Under the pieces are notes generated by a model. That model was not told the origin of the DNA. It did no database searches and saw only the letters and a list, made by a program, of their open reading frames with translations. Shown here piece after piece: positions 32,320 to 40,348 of a DNA stretch of 41,211 bases. Position 1 is the stretch's first letter, and every line of letters begins with the position of its first letter. The stretch is from an uncultured Clostridia bacterium (GTDB taxonomy: Bacteria > Bacillota > Clostridia > Oscillospirales > Acutalibacteraceae): NCBI GenBank assembly GCA_905235625.1, contig CAJOLX010000009.1:1-41211 (forward strand). Direction: 5' to 3'. The position numbers and the translations under genes were made by a program.

Positions 32320-35300
32320 ATGACGAATGAGGAAAAACTTTGGTTTCAAAAGCTGACTGAGGACAGAGAAGACAGCGCAAGGACTCTTGAAAAGCGCTCA
32401 ATGAAGGGTGTTAGAACAAGCGTTGTTGATAAATATACCGACCAGGCGCACTTTATTTATGAGCTTTTACAGAATGCCGATGATGCTAATGCAACATCGG
32501 TAAGATTTGCGCTTTGTAATAAAGGTCTGGTGTTCGCTCATAACGGAACCAGGAGATTCACCGTTACCGACCCTGACAATGAAGATGAAGATTCAATAAA
32601 CGGAACCCTTGGAGATATCAACTCGATTACATCAATAGCCAACTCAAATAAAAATGATGATAAAAACAAAATAGGAAAATTCGGCGTTGGTTTTAAAGCG
32701 GTTTTTCAGTATACGGAAACTCCTAAAATCTATGACCCTGAAATTGCCTTCAGAATTGAAAGGTTCATAGTTCCAAAGCTGATTAAAGAGGACTGTGAAG
32801 CAAGAAAAAGCGATGAAACTTTGTTCCTTTTTCCGTTTAATCATCATGAGAAAACAGCAGAGGAAGCTTATGAGGATATTGCATCAAAGCTGAAGTCACT
32901 CGTGTTTCCGATACTCTTCCTCCCCAAACTTCAAAAGATTCGCTTTGATATTGACGGATTTAAAGGAACTTACAGCAAGGATATCAAAGAAACCCGTTAT
33001 TTCAAAGACATAACTGCCGAGAGAATTCACCTTATCCAAAATAGTGGCGAAGAAAAAACAGTTGAGGAGTTGTGGCTCTTTAGCCGCAAGGAAGACGGCA
33101 ATGTCTATTCTGTAGGTTTTGCCCTGGATAAAAACGGGAAGCTGAAACCGATTGACAAACCCGCATTTTGCTTTTTCCCAACAAAGGAAGACACCAAGCT
33201 GCACTTCATAGTTCATGCTCCGTTTTTGCTTAATGACAGCCGTGAAGGTATTCTCGCCGGTGAAGAGCACAATAAAAAGATGATTAATCTGCTGGCAAGG
33301 CTTGCCGGCGATGCCCTTGTGTGCCTCAAAGAGATTGCCGTTGAAACAAAAACCATGATTATAAATGATGATATTCTTGATATTGTGCCTTATGATGATG
33401 AGATATTCACCGAAATCGGCAACAGGGACAGGATATCTTTCAAACCATTTTATGATGAAATAAAGGAGAGATTTGAAAGCGAAGATATTATCCCGTCCGC
33501 CGATGGATATGTTTACGGGAAAGATGCATACTGGCCTTATTTCACCGTTATTTCAGAAATATTTTCTGACGAACAGTTATCCGAATTAACATTCAATCCC
33601 GATGCAAGATGGGTTTTCTCTTCCCTTCCCCGTCAAAGCCTGCATAGTGTCAGAGACACAAAAAGTGATTATATCGACGATATTGTAAATGCTTGTATTT
33701 ACGATGATGATTTGCTGGATGGCAATTATGCTGCCGGCACCAAAAGAATCAATCCTGAGTTTATTGAAAGCCAAAGTATTGAATGGCTCCATAAGTTTTA
33801 TTCGTGGCTCAACAAAGCAACAGAAAGGTCAGAAAAATCGAAAATATTGCCCGTGTTCCTCAACTCGGACAGTAAAGCAGTTGAGGCATTTGATTCAAAC
33901 AATATGCCTAAAATATTCATTTCCGCCGAAGCAAGCGATAACTTTTCAACAATTCATCCGGACTTGCTGAAGAATGAGGAAACGGTTGCATTTTTCAAAA
34001 AAATCGGTATTAAAGAGCCGTCTCTTAAAGATGAAATATATAACCACATTCTTCCTAAATATGAATATGATTATGATATTGATGAAGACAACGATTTCAT
34101 CAAAATGTTTACATACTATAAGCAGTGTCCCAAAGAGGAACTAAAGAGCTACATTAATCTTGTGAAAGATTGTGAGATAATATATTTCAAATGTGCCAAC
34201 GATGATGAAATCTATCGAGGAATAGCGGAAACTATTTACTTCCCCGAAGAGAACCTATTGAAGTATTTTGAGCCGCAGGAAGAAGCAAGATTCTTAGATT
34301 ATGATGCTTATAAAGATGTCATAGATGAAAAAGACTGGGATTTGTTCATTGAGTTTTTAGAAGAACTGGGTGTATCAAGAACGGTCAGAATAATTGATGT
34401 TGAATACAGCCACACTCAGGCAACAGTTTTGGGCTTGCCAAATGATTATTTCACAGGCGATAAAAAATGGATTGAAAAACAGATTGACGGCTGCGAAGAA
34501 ATACTTGAAGCTATTGTTAAAGAACAGAGTCTTGAATACTCAATCGCATTATGGAATCAATTGCTTTTTGTGATTGATACTGATACATTACATGTATCAT
34601 ATTCATTCAACACTGCTCTTGACAGAATTCTCAAGGGCAATTACTACAGAAATGATAAAACAAAATCATTCATTGAAATAAAGCATTTGAAATCATTCAA
34701 ATGGCTTATGGGCAAAGACGGTGAATTTCATTCCGGCGATGAAATGTCAACCGATGAACTAGCGTCTGAATATGAAATCAACTCTGACAACGCTAAAGAA
34801 CTCATTCGCTTTCTCGGAATACATGAATCGCATGATGATGCCGATATAGAAAGAATCAAAAGAATTTCAGAGTTGACCGATGAAGAAAAGAAGGCGCTGT
34901 TTTTTGCAAAGAAACTAAAAGCTCTCGGCTTTGAAAATGAAGAGGATGCTCAGCGCGCTGCTCAGCTGCTTCGGGCAGAAAAGCAAAAGAAAGAAGAAAA
35001 GCGCCTTGAAGAAGAAGCTGAAAAAGGTAATAAGCAGCTCGAAAGAATAAACCGGATAACCACCGATGTGTCTAAAAGAGCAAATGAATTTGTCGAGAAA
35101 GGTGAAAACGTCGCTCAGAGCGGAAACGAAACCAAAGAAACGGTTAAGAAACCCTTAATAAATACTGATTTTGACGACGAAGCAGATGAGGACGATTACA
35201 CTCCCAAGATAGAAAAGTTTGAAAAGCGCAAGGAAAAAGCAGAAGAAAAAGCAGCGGCAGAAGTAGGAAAAATAGCTTATGAGGAAGACCTGGAAACAAG

Positions 35301-37350
35301 AATTTCCGGGGCGGAAAAATATTCTTATGAATGGTTTACTTCTTTGCTGGAACTTGAAGCAATAAGAAGCGGCGAAAATAATATGAACAGCCGTGAGGTT
35401 TCCATAAGCTTTGCAAAAGTTGAAAGAGAAGCAGGGACTCAGCGCACTCTTATTTTGAAACACCCCAGCAGACATATTCCGCAGTTTATGGAAGAACTTG
35501 CCGATATTCCTCTTGTGCTTCAAACTGAAAATGAAAAGAAAACCGTTGCTATTGAAGTTATCAATATCAAATCTTATACCTTGAGAGTAAAGCTCAAAGC
35601 AAACGCCGAACTGGATAATTTTGATCTTTCCGCAGTTAGGGAAGCTACTATCAACGCTCAGAATCCTGCGTTTTTGCTTGAAGCATTGAGAAAAGAATTC
35701 AATGCGCTTGATTTTGAGCCGGACTATAATATGAGGGATAACTTGCCTGAAAACATTGAATTTGTTTTCGGGCCTCCGGGGACAGGCAAGACAACTCATT
35801 TAGCTAAGAATGTTATCCTTCCGCTTATGAACGGAAAGGAAAAGCCGCGTATTCTTGTGCTTACTCCCACAAATAAAGCATCCGATATTCTGGCTTCAAG
35901 AATCATGGAAGTGTCTGAGGACAGTTCATACGAAGAATGGCTCACAAGATTTGGCGGCACCGGTGATGAAGCAATAGAGCAAAGCCCGATATTCAGAGAT
36001 AAGACTTTTGATATTCAAAGCCTTGAAAAATCCTGCGTCATTACTACAATAGCAAGATTTCCTTACGATTCCTTTATGCCCTTTGGTAAATGGCTTTTTA
36101 TCAAAGATTTAAAATGGGACTACATCATTATTGATGAAGCCTCAATGGTTCCCATTGCAAATATTGTTTATCCGCTTTACAAAAAAACTCCTAAGAAATT
36201 TATTATTGCAGGAGATCCTTTCCAAATCGAACCGATTGTTGCTGTTGATACATGGAAAGATGAAAGCATTTATACTCTCGTTAAACTTAATTCTTTTGTA
36301 AACCCAACAACCGTTCCCCACGATTATAAAGTTGAGCTTCTCACAACTCAGTACAGAAGCATACCTGCTGTCGGCACTGTTTTCAGTCAGTTTACTTATG
36401 GCGGAATTCTTAAGCACTTCAGAGACGAAGATTCTCAAAGACCGCTTAATATTGACGCGGGATTTGACATTAATACTCTTAACATTATTAAGTTTCCCGT
36501 CAGTAAATATGAGAGCATTTATCGCCCGAAGAGATTGCAGGGCAAAACACCGTATCATATTTATTCGGCGTTATTCTCTTGTGAGTTTGCCAACTATCTT
36601 GCAAATTTAATAAGCAAATCAAATCCGGAAGAGATTTTCAGAATCGGTATTATTTCAACCTACAGAGCGCAGGCCGACTTGATTGACAAGCTGCTTGCCT
36701 CAATGAAATTACCGGAAAAAGTTGATATTCAGGTTGGAACAATTCACGGTTTTCAAGGCGATGAATGCGATATGATTATAGCAGTATTCAATCCTCCGCC
36801 GAAGATCGGCGATTCATCTCAAACGTTCCTTAACAAGACAAACATTATCAATGTTTCCATCAGCCGGGCAAAAGACTATATGTTCATCATTATGCCCGAT
36901 GATGATACTGAAAATATCAATAATCTCCGACTGGTTAAGAGAGTTGAAAAGCTTTTTAAAAACAGCGGCGTTTGTTGTGAAATAGAATCTCACGAGGTTG
37001 AAGAGATAATGTTTGGCGATGAAAACTATCTGGAAAACAACTCGTTCTCAACAAGTCATCAGGCAGTTAATGTCTACAGTCTTCCCGAAAAGTATTATGA
37101 AATCAGAAGTGAAGATACAGCGGTTGATGTTCAGATACATAAAAGCAATAAGCCGGGCAGCGGCGAAGCAACAGTTGCTCCGGCAAAGAAATATATTTAC
37201 AGCAGAACTTATGGCAAGGGCGAGGTTGTAATGCGCAGACGGGATGCCGTCGGGCGGGCGCTTGATATTAAGTTTGATTCACTCGATGCCGTAAAAACAT
37301 TCTATGGGGAAAAGGCATTTTTAAGCGGTGAATTGAGCTGGATTGAATAA
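32320..37350 (+). CDS. Giant sacsin/Hsp90-like ATPase fused to an SF1 (Upf1-like) helicase
   Basis: 1676 residues from ATG 32320 (AAAGGAT upstream). The N-terminal GHKL domain shows the N-box ELLQNADDANATS (48-60) and the lid/G motifs IGKFGVGFKAVF (about 116-127), as in sacsin and plant NOV proteins. A long middle region follows, then a charged coiled coil (about 865-990). The helicase has Walker A GPPGTGKTT (about 1150), IIIDEAS (about 1271), GDPFQIEP, TTQYRSIP, and the end motifs TIHGFQGDE and NVSISRAKD. The C terminus resembles a small SH3/Tudor-like domain (YGKGEVVMRRRDAVGRA). No nuclease domain is visible. Composition is much more AT-rich than its neighbours, which points to transfer. 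Such fusions are common in antiphage islands. Confidence 0.85.
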   Translation: MTNEEKLWFQKLTEDREDSARTLEKRSMKGVRTSVVDKYTDQAHFIYELLQNADDANATSVRFALCNKGLVFAHNGTRRFTVTDPDNEDEDSINGTLGDINSITSIANSNKNDDKNKIGKFGVGFKAVFQYTETPKIYDPEIAFRIERFIVPKLIKEDCEARKSDETLFLFPFNHHEKTAEEAYEDIASKLKSLVFPILFLPKLQKIRFDIDGFKGTYSKDIKETRYFKDITAERIHLIQNSGEEKTVEELWLFSRKEDGNVYSVGFALDKNGKLKPIDKPAFCFFPTKEDTKLHFIVHAPFLLNDSREGILAGEEHNKKMINLLARLAGDALVCLKEIAVETKTMIINDDILDIVPYDDEIFTEIGNRDRISFKPFYDEIKERFESEDIIPSADGYVYGKDAYWPYFTVISEIFSDEQLSELTFNPDARWVFSSLPRQSLHSVRDTKSDYIDDIVNACIYDDDLLDGNYAAGTKRINPEFIESQSIEWLHKFYSWLNKATERSEKSKILPVFLNSDSKAVEAFDSNNMPKIFISAEASDNFSTIHPDLLKNEETVAFFKKIGIKEPSLKDEIYNHILPKYEYDYDIDEDNDFIKMFTYYKQCPKEELKSYINLVKDCEIIYFKCANDDEIYRGIAETIYFPEENLLKYFEPQEEARFLDYDAYKDVIDEKDWDLFIEFLEELGVSRTVRIIDVEYSHTQATVLGLPNDYFTGDKKWIEKQIDGCEEILEAIVKEQSLEYSIALWNQLLFVIDTDTLHVSYSFNTALDRILKGNYYRNDKTKSFIEIKHLKSFKWLMGKDGEFHSGDEMSTDELASEYEINSDNAKELIRFLGIHESHDDADIERIKRISELTDEEKKALFFAKKLKALGFENEEDAQRAAQLLRAEKQKKEEKRLEEEAEKGNKQLERINRITTDVSKRANEFVEKGENVAQSGNETKETVKKPLINTDFDDEADEDDYTPKIEKFEKRKEKAEEKAAAEVGKIAYEEDLETRISGAEKYSYEWFTSLLELEAIRSGENNMNSREVSISFAKVEREAGTQRTLILKHPSRHIPQFMEELADIPLVLQTENEKKTVAIEVINIKSYTLRVKLKANAELDNFDLSAVREATINAQNPAFLLEALRKEFNALDFEPDYNMRDNLPENIEFVFGPPGTGKTTHLAKNVILPLMNGKEKPRILVLTPTNKASDILASRIMEVSEDSSYEEWLTRFGGTGDEAIEQSPIFRDKTFDIQSLEKSCVITTIARFPYDSFMPFGKWLFIKDLKWDYIIIDEASMVPIANIVYPLYKKTPKKFIIAGDPFQIEPIVAVDTWKDESIYTLVKLNSFVNPTTVPHDYKVELLTTQYRSIPAVGTVFSQFTYGGILKHFRDEDSQRPLNIDAGFDINTLNIIKFPVSKYESIYRPKRLQGKTPYHIYSALFSCEFANYLANLISKSNPEEIFRIGIISTYRAQADLIDKLLASMKLPEKVDIQVGTIHGFQGDECDMIIAVFNPPPKIGDSSQTFLNKTNIINVSISRAKDYMFIIMPDDDTENINNLRLVKRVEKLFKNSGVCCEIESHEVEEIMFGDENYLENNSFSTSHQAVNVYSLPEKYYEIRSEDTAVDVQIHKSNKPGSGEATVAPAKKYIYSRTYGKGEVVMRRRDAVGRALDIKFDSLDAVKTFYGEKAFLSGELSWIE

Positions 37351-37385
37351 TAATGACTGTAACTGCTGCTTAAGAGGAAGATGTT

Positions 37386-37463
37386 GTGAACCAATCAGAC
37401 AAAGAAAAAGTTGCGGAAAATTGCAAACGCTTTGATTTGCTAAAAGATAAGTATAGGTTTTAA
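37386..37463 (+). CDS. Possible 25-codon ORF or gene remnant after the helicase
   Basis: GTG 37386 follows AGAGGAAG and reads VNQSDKEKVAENCKRF then DLLKDKYRF before a stop. The composition is AT-rich like the helicase gene. It may be the start of a deleted partner gene, because the frame ends abruptly and a terminator follows. Confidence 0.3.
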   Translation: MNQSDKEKVAENCKRFDLLKDKYRF

Positions 37464-37500
37464 TATTGCTCAATTTGAGATATTCGCGAATTTTACGTGC

Positions 37501-37537
37501 AAAAACCGACCCCGTATTTAACGAGGTCGGGATTTTT
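37501..37537. terminator. Bidirectional terminator between the helicase unit and the phosphatase
   Basis: CCGACCCCG (37506-37514) and CGAGGTCGG (37522-37530) pair with one mismatch. GATTTTT follows on the plus strand and TTTTTG on the minus strand. Confidence 0.75.
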
Positions 37538-37538
37538 A

Positions 37539-37568
37539 TGCAATGTAATTTATTGCAATGTAATTTTT
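37539..37568. repeat. 15-bp tandem duplication
   Basis: TGCAATGTAATTTAT (37539-37553) is followed at once by TGCAATGTAATTTTT (37554-37568), just outside the stop codon of the phosphatase gene. It may mark a duplication scar at the edge of the foreign block. Confidence 0.6.
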
Positions 37569-37571
37569 CAA

Positions 37572-38576
37572 TCAAATCACGTCAAAAACTGCCGTGACGA
37601 GGGTGATGGGCCACATCACCGCGGAGATGAGCGAATCGAGAGGGTCTTTATAAAACGGACGAAGCTCGCCTTTCACGTCTTCAAAAAGGTTTGCGGGAAT
37701 GCGCGCCGTGAAGTTTGAGGGGCGCTCAATGCCGAGAGCGTAAAGAGCGACTGCGGCGACGTCTCTGTTGCGGGTGTTGGTATCCAATTTGCCTCCGGCT
37801 TTTACGGTTTTGCCCGCAAAGGCGACGGTGGTGTTGGTTTCGCGCATTGAAAATCTTCCGTGACCGCCCTTGATGGTGTGGCCGTGGTCGGAGCAGACGA
37901 TGAACAAGCCGTTCTCCATGAGGCCGTTGCGCTCGACGGAATCGTAAATTTTTCCGAGATAGCCGTCCGCCTCGTGAATAGCGTCAAAATATTCGTCGGA
38001 TTCGCTGCCGTGAGCGTGACCCGCGGCGTCAACGCAGTCAATCTGAACGTAGAAAATCGAGGGAGCGTTGCCTTCGTCAAAATAGGCGCAGATTTCATCG
38101 GTCAGGTCGCTGTCGTTTGAGACGTTGACTTTATTCACGCCGATGTCATTCTCGATTATGCCGAAATTGACGTTGTTCCAGTTAACAAACGAAGCGAGTT
38201 CCGCGTCGGGCATCGCCCTGCGCGCGTAGGTGTAAATCGAAGGGAATTCCGTATCGCTCGAGCGCTCGCTTTCGCCGGAATTGCCGTTGTGAATATAATG
38301 CTTGTAATAAGATACGCCGGTGAGAATCGAAGCCCAGTTGGGGCCGCTGTCCGTCGGCACCTCGGTGCGGGCGGTGTAGTCAACGGCGCCGTTAGCGAAA
38401 ATGCGGTCAAAATTCGGAGTGTCGGCGTCCTTTATGAACCTGCCGGCGCCGTCAATGCCGATGATGAACACGTGCTCGTATGCGCCGTAGGATTCGCTTT
38501 TATCCGCCGCGAATGCCATTGAAGAAACGGAAAACATCAAAGCGATTGACAGTAATGCGGAAATAAATTTTTTCAT
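37572..38576 (-). CDS. Secreted nucleotide pyrophosphatase/phosphodiesterase (alkaline phosphatase superfamily)
   Basis: 334 residues with a signal peptide (MKKFISALLSIALMFSVSS, cleavage after AFA). The superfamily metal set is visible: Asp in FIIGIDGAG, the nucleophile region PTDSGPNWASILTG, Asp and His in VDAAGHAHG, SDHGH, and the last His in KGGHGRFS. This fits type I phosphodiesterases/ENPP-like enzymes, which release phosphate or cut phosphodiesters outside the cell. It ends in a hydrophobic tail (SLISAVMWPITLVTAVFDVI) similar in placement to that of the second phosphatase, possibly a membrane anchor. AGGGGA is the RBS. Confidence 0.85.
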   Translation of the reverse strand: MKKFISALLSIALMFSVSSMAFAADKSESYGAYEHVFIIGIDGAGRFIKDADTPNFDRIFANGAVDYTARTEVPTDSGPNWASILTGVSYYKHYIHNGNSGESERSSDTEFPSIYTYARRAMPDAELASFVNWNNVNFGIIENDIGVNKVNVSNDSDLTDEICAYFDEGNAPSIFYVQIDCVDAAGHAHGSESDEYFDAIHEADGYLGKIYDSVERNGLMENGLFIVCSDHGHTIKGGHGRFSMRETNTTVAFAGKTVKAGGKLDTNTRNRDVAAVALYALGIERPSNFTARIPANLFEDVKGELRPFYKDPLDSLISAVMWPITLVTAVFDVI

Positions 38577-38633
38577 GCTGCGTCCCCTTTAAATCTCAAT
38601 TTACCAATTTGTTTTTTCTGGTTTTACGATAAA

Positions 38634-38683
38634 TTTCGGCGGCGGCAAAATGAACGCCGCTTTGCGCTTGCCGCTCGCCGAAA
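38634..38683 (-). other. Structured 5' leader of the secreted phosphatase
   Basis: On the minus strand TTTCGGCG and CGCCGAAA enclose further CGGCA/TGCCG pairs (38634-38683), downstream of the promoter and upstream of the RBS. No U-run follows, so it is not a terminator. It could be a stability or regulatory element; no known riboswitch is recognised. Confidence 0.4.
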
Positions 38684-38712
38684 GCCCGAAAAAAATCCGT
38701 ATAATTTCCTTC

Positions 38713-38741
38713 ATTTTAACACAAAAATCGCGTTTTGTCCA
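38713..38741 (-). promoter_or_regulatory. Promoter of the secreted phosphatase
   Basis: On the minus strand TGGACA (38736-38741), 17 bp, TAAAAT (38713-38718). No Pho-box-like direct repeats stand out. Confidence 0.6.
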
Positions 38742-38772
38742 CGAATAAAATGATTTAAGGCTCATTTTGAAA

Positions 38773-40065
38773 TTACAGCAATTCTTTCGTTTTACAGGCA
38801 AGATATAAGGGCAGATTCGTAATATACCCATCCTTCCTGTAACCTCGTTTTGAAAAGCGAATTGCATGCTCGGGCCGATGCTCCGATATATATCTTTTGA
38901 AAGAGGGTGCAGACTTATCCTCGCCGCCCTTCGCTTCAACGGGAATTATTTCCGTTCCGTATTGCAAAACAAAATCTATTTCGCTGTTCTTGTCGGAAAA
39001 ATAACGTGGCTCGGCGTCAAACTGACCGCGAAGCTGCTGCAAAACGTAGTTTTCGGTCAAAGGGCCTTTGAACTGATAATCGCTTTTTAAGAGAATTGCG
39101 CTGTTATCAACTTCCGCCATTGCTTTCAAAAGCCCCGTATCAAAGACGAAAAGCTTGAACTGATCCGGCTTATCAAATGCCGCAAGCGGATGCTCCGTTT
39201 TGGAAACGTTATAAACGCGGTTCAGCATCCCGGCAGAAACAAGCCACTCGATTGCTTCTTCAAAATCCCTTGCTCTGCCGCCGCTTCTTACGGCGCCGTA
39301 CATAAACTTCTCGTTCGGCTTGGCAAGCTGTGATACGATGCTGCGGAATACCATAAGAATGCGGCCGCTGTTGACTTTACCGTTATGCTTGGAAAAGTCG
39401 TTTTCATAAATCTCTATAAGCTCTTTCTGAATTTTAGAAATGCGAACGGGATCCTTGTGCTTGACCCAGGAGGCAACGCATTCCGGCATTCCGCCTATAA
39501 TAAGATAATTGTTATAAGCGTCCAGCAGCCGATTGTGAAAGATTTCTTCAATCTGCTGTTCCTTTTGTATGCCGTCGTAATAGGCGAAGAGCGAGGGATC
39601 GGTCGCTTCCAGAAATTCATCGAAGCTCAAAGGATAAACGTCAAGCAGATTGACCATGCCCACGGGATAGGATTTGGGCTTTGCAAGAAGTGTGCCTAAA
39701 AGACTGCCGGCGGCGATGATGTGGTATTCGTTTGCTTTTTCTTTAAAATATTTCAGAGCGTTTAACGCCTCGGGGCATTCCTGAATTTCGTCAAGGATAA
39801 TCAGAGTTTTTCCGGGAAGTATCTTTTCGCCGGAAATCATGGATAAGAGCTCAATGATACGCTTGGGATTCTTGTTGGTTTCAAAAACCGATTTGAGCTC
39901 ATCCTCTTCATCAAAGTTAAAATAGGCAAAGTTATCGTAGCAGCTTTTTCCGAATTCCTTCATAAGCCATGTCTTGCCGACTTGACGCGCGCCTTTTAAG
40001 ACCAACGGCTTGCGGTCTTCGTCGGATTTCCAGCGAAGCAAGTCCTGAATTGCTTTGCGCCTCAA
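38773..40065 (-). CDS. AAA ATPase with DUF4143 domain
   Basis: 430 residues from TTG 40065, with GGCGGTGAT upstream. The in-frame ATG at 40086 lies only about six bases after the predicted transcription start, leaving no room for an RBS. Walker A is GARQVGKT (25-32) and Walker B LIILDEIQ near 95; AAGSLLG is sensor-like. The C-terminal DUF4143 part has ENYVLQQL, SEIDFVLQYG and PVEAKGG, a PD-(D/E)XK-like core. These proteins are numerous and often mobile in gut bacteria; their role is unknown (archaeal-type ATPases, possibly addiction or defence). The promoter sits in a 32-bp repeat array. Confidence 0.88.
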   Translation of the reverse strand: MRRKAIQDLLRWKSDEDRKPLVLKGARQVGKTWLMKEFGKSCYDNFAYFNFDEEDELKSVFETNKNPKRIIELLSMISGEKILPGKTLIILDEIQECPEALNALKYFKEKANEYHIIAAGSLLGTLLAKPKSYPVGMVNLLDVYPLSFDEFLEATDPSLFAYYDGIQKEQQIEEIFHNRLLDAYNNYLIIGGMPECVASWVKHKDPVRISKIQKELIEIYENDFSKHNGKVNSGRILMVFRSIVSQLAKPNEKFMYGAVRSGGRARDFEEAIEWLVSAGMLNRVYNVSKTEHPLAAFDKPDQFKLFVFDTGLLKAMAEVDNSAILLKSDYQFKGPLTENYVLQQLRGQFDAEPRYFSDKNSEIDFVLQYGTEIIPVEAKGGEDKSAPSFKRYISEHRPEHAIRFSKRGYRKDGYITNLPLYLACKTKELL

Positions 40066-40098
40066 TAAAATCACCGCCTTTCTCATGTTTACAATCAC

Positions 40099-40127
40099 AA
40101 TTTAACACATTTTTCCGGCTTTTTCAA
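40099..40127 (-). promoter_or_regulatory. Promoter of the DUF4143 gene, embedded in the repeat array
   Basis: On the minus strand TTGAAA (40122-40127), 17 bp, TAAATT (40099-40104). The predicted start is near 40092. Both hexamers fall in or at the edge of the first 32-bp unit. Confidence 0.6.
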
Positions 40128-40246
40128 GACAAAATTGCACGTTTTTCTGAGCTTTTGGGAAGATTTTTGCACATTTTTCTGACTTTTTGAAGAATTTTTT
40201 GCACATTTTTCTGACTTTTTTCAATCAAATTTGCACATTTTTCCGA
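40103..40246. repeat. 32-bp periodic tandem array upstream of the DUF4143 gene
   Basis: TTGCAC starts units at 40135, 40167, 40199 and 40231; the diverged TAACAC at 40103 keeps the phase. Each unit reads about TTGCACATTTTTCTGACTTT then TTGAAGAATTTT. Spacing is exactly 32 bp throughout, and the fifth unit is partial. Exact phase with no unique spacers argues for stacked binding sites on one face of the DNA, not CRISPR. Confidence 0.85.
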
Positions 40247-40272
40247 AATTTCGGCTGTAAATGCTCCGCAGA

Positions 40273-40312
40273 TAAAAATTGCGCGGGGCAAGCCGAATGC
40301 CTGCTCCGCGCC
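40273..40312 (-). terminator. Terminator of the partial alkaline phosphatase gene
   Basis: GCGCGGGGCA (40281-40290) pairs with TGCTCCGCGC (40302-40311), one G-T. On the minus strand AATTTTTATC follows. Confidence 0.7.
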
Positions 40313-40348
40313 GGAATTATAAAAATTTTTTGCTTAACGGCAACCTAA

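Noticed and set aside
35155-35799. 214-codon minus-strand frame
   Set aside because: Antisense shadow of the coiled-coil region of the ATPase-helicase.
40103-40246. CRISPR array
   Set aside because: The whole 32-bp unit is repeated with no unique spacers between copies, and no cas gene is present.
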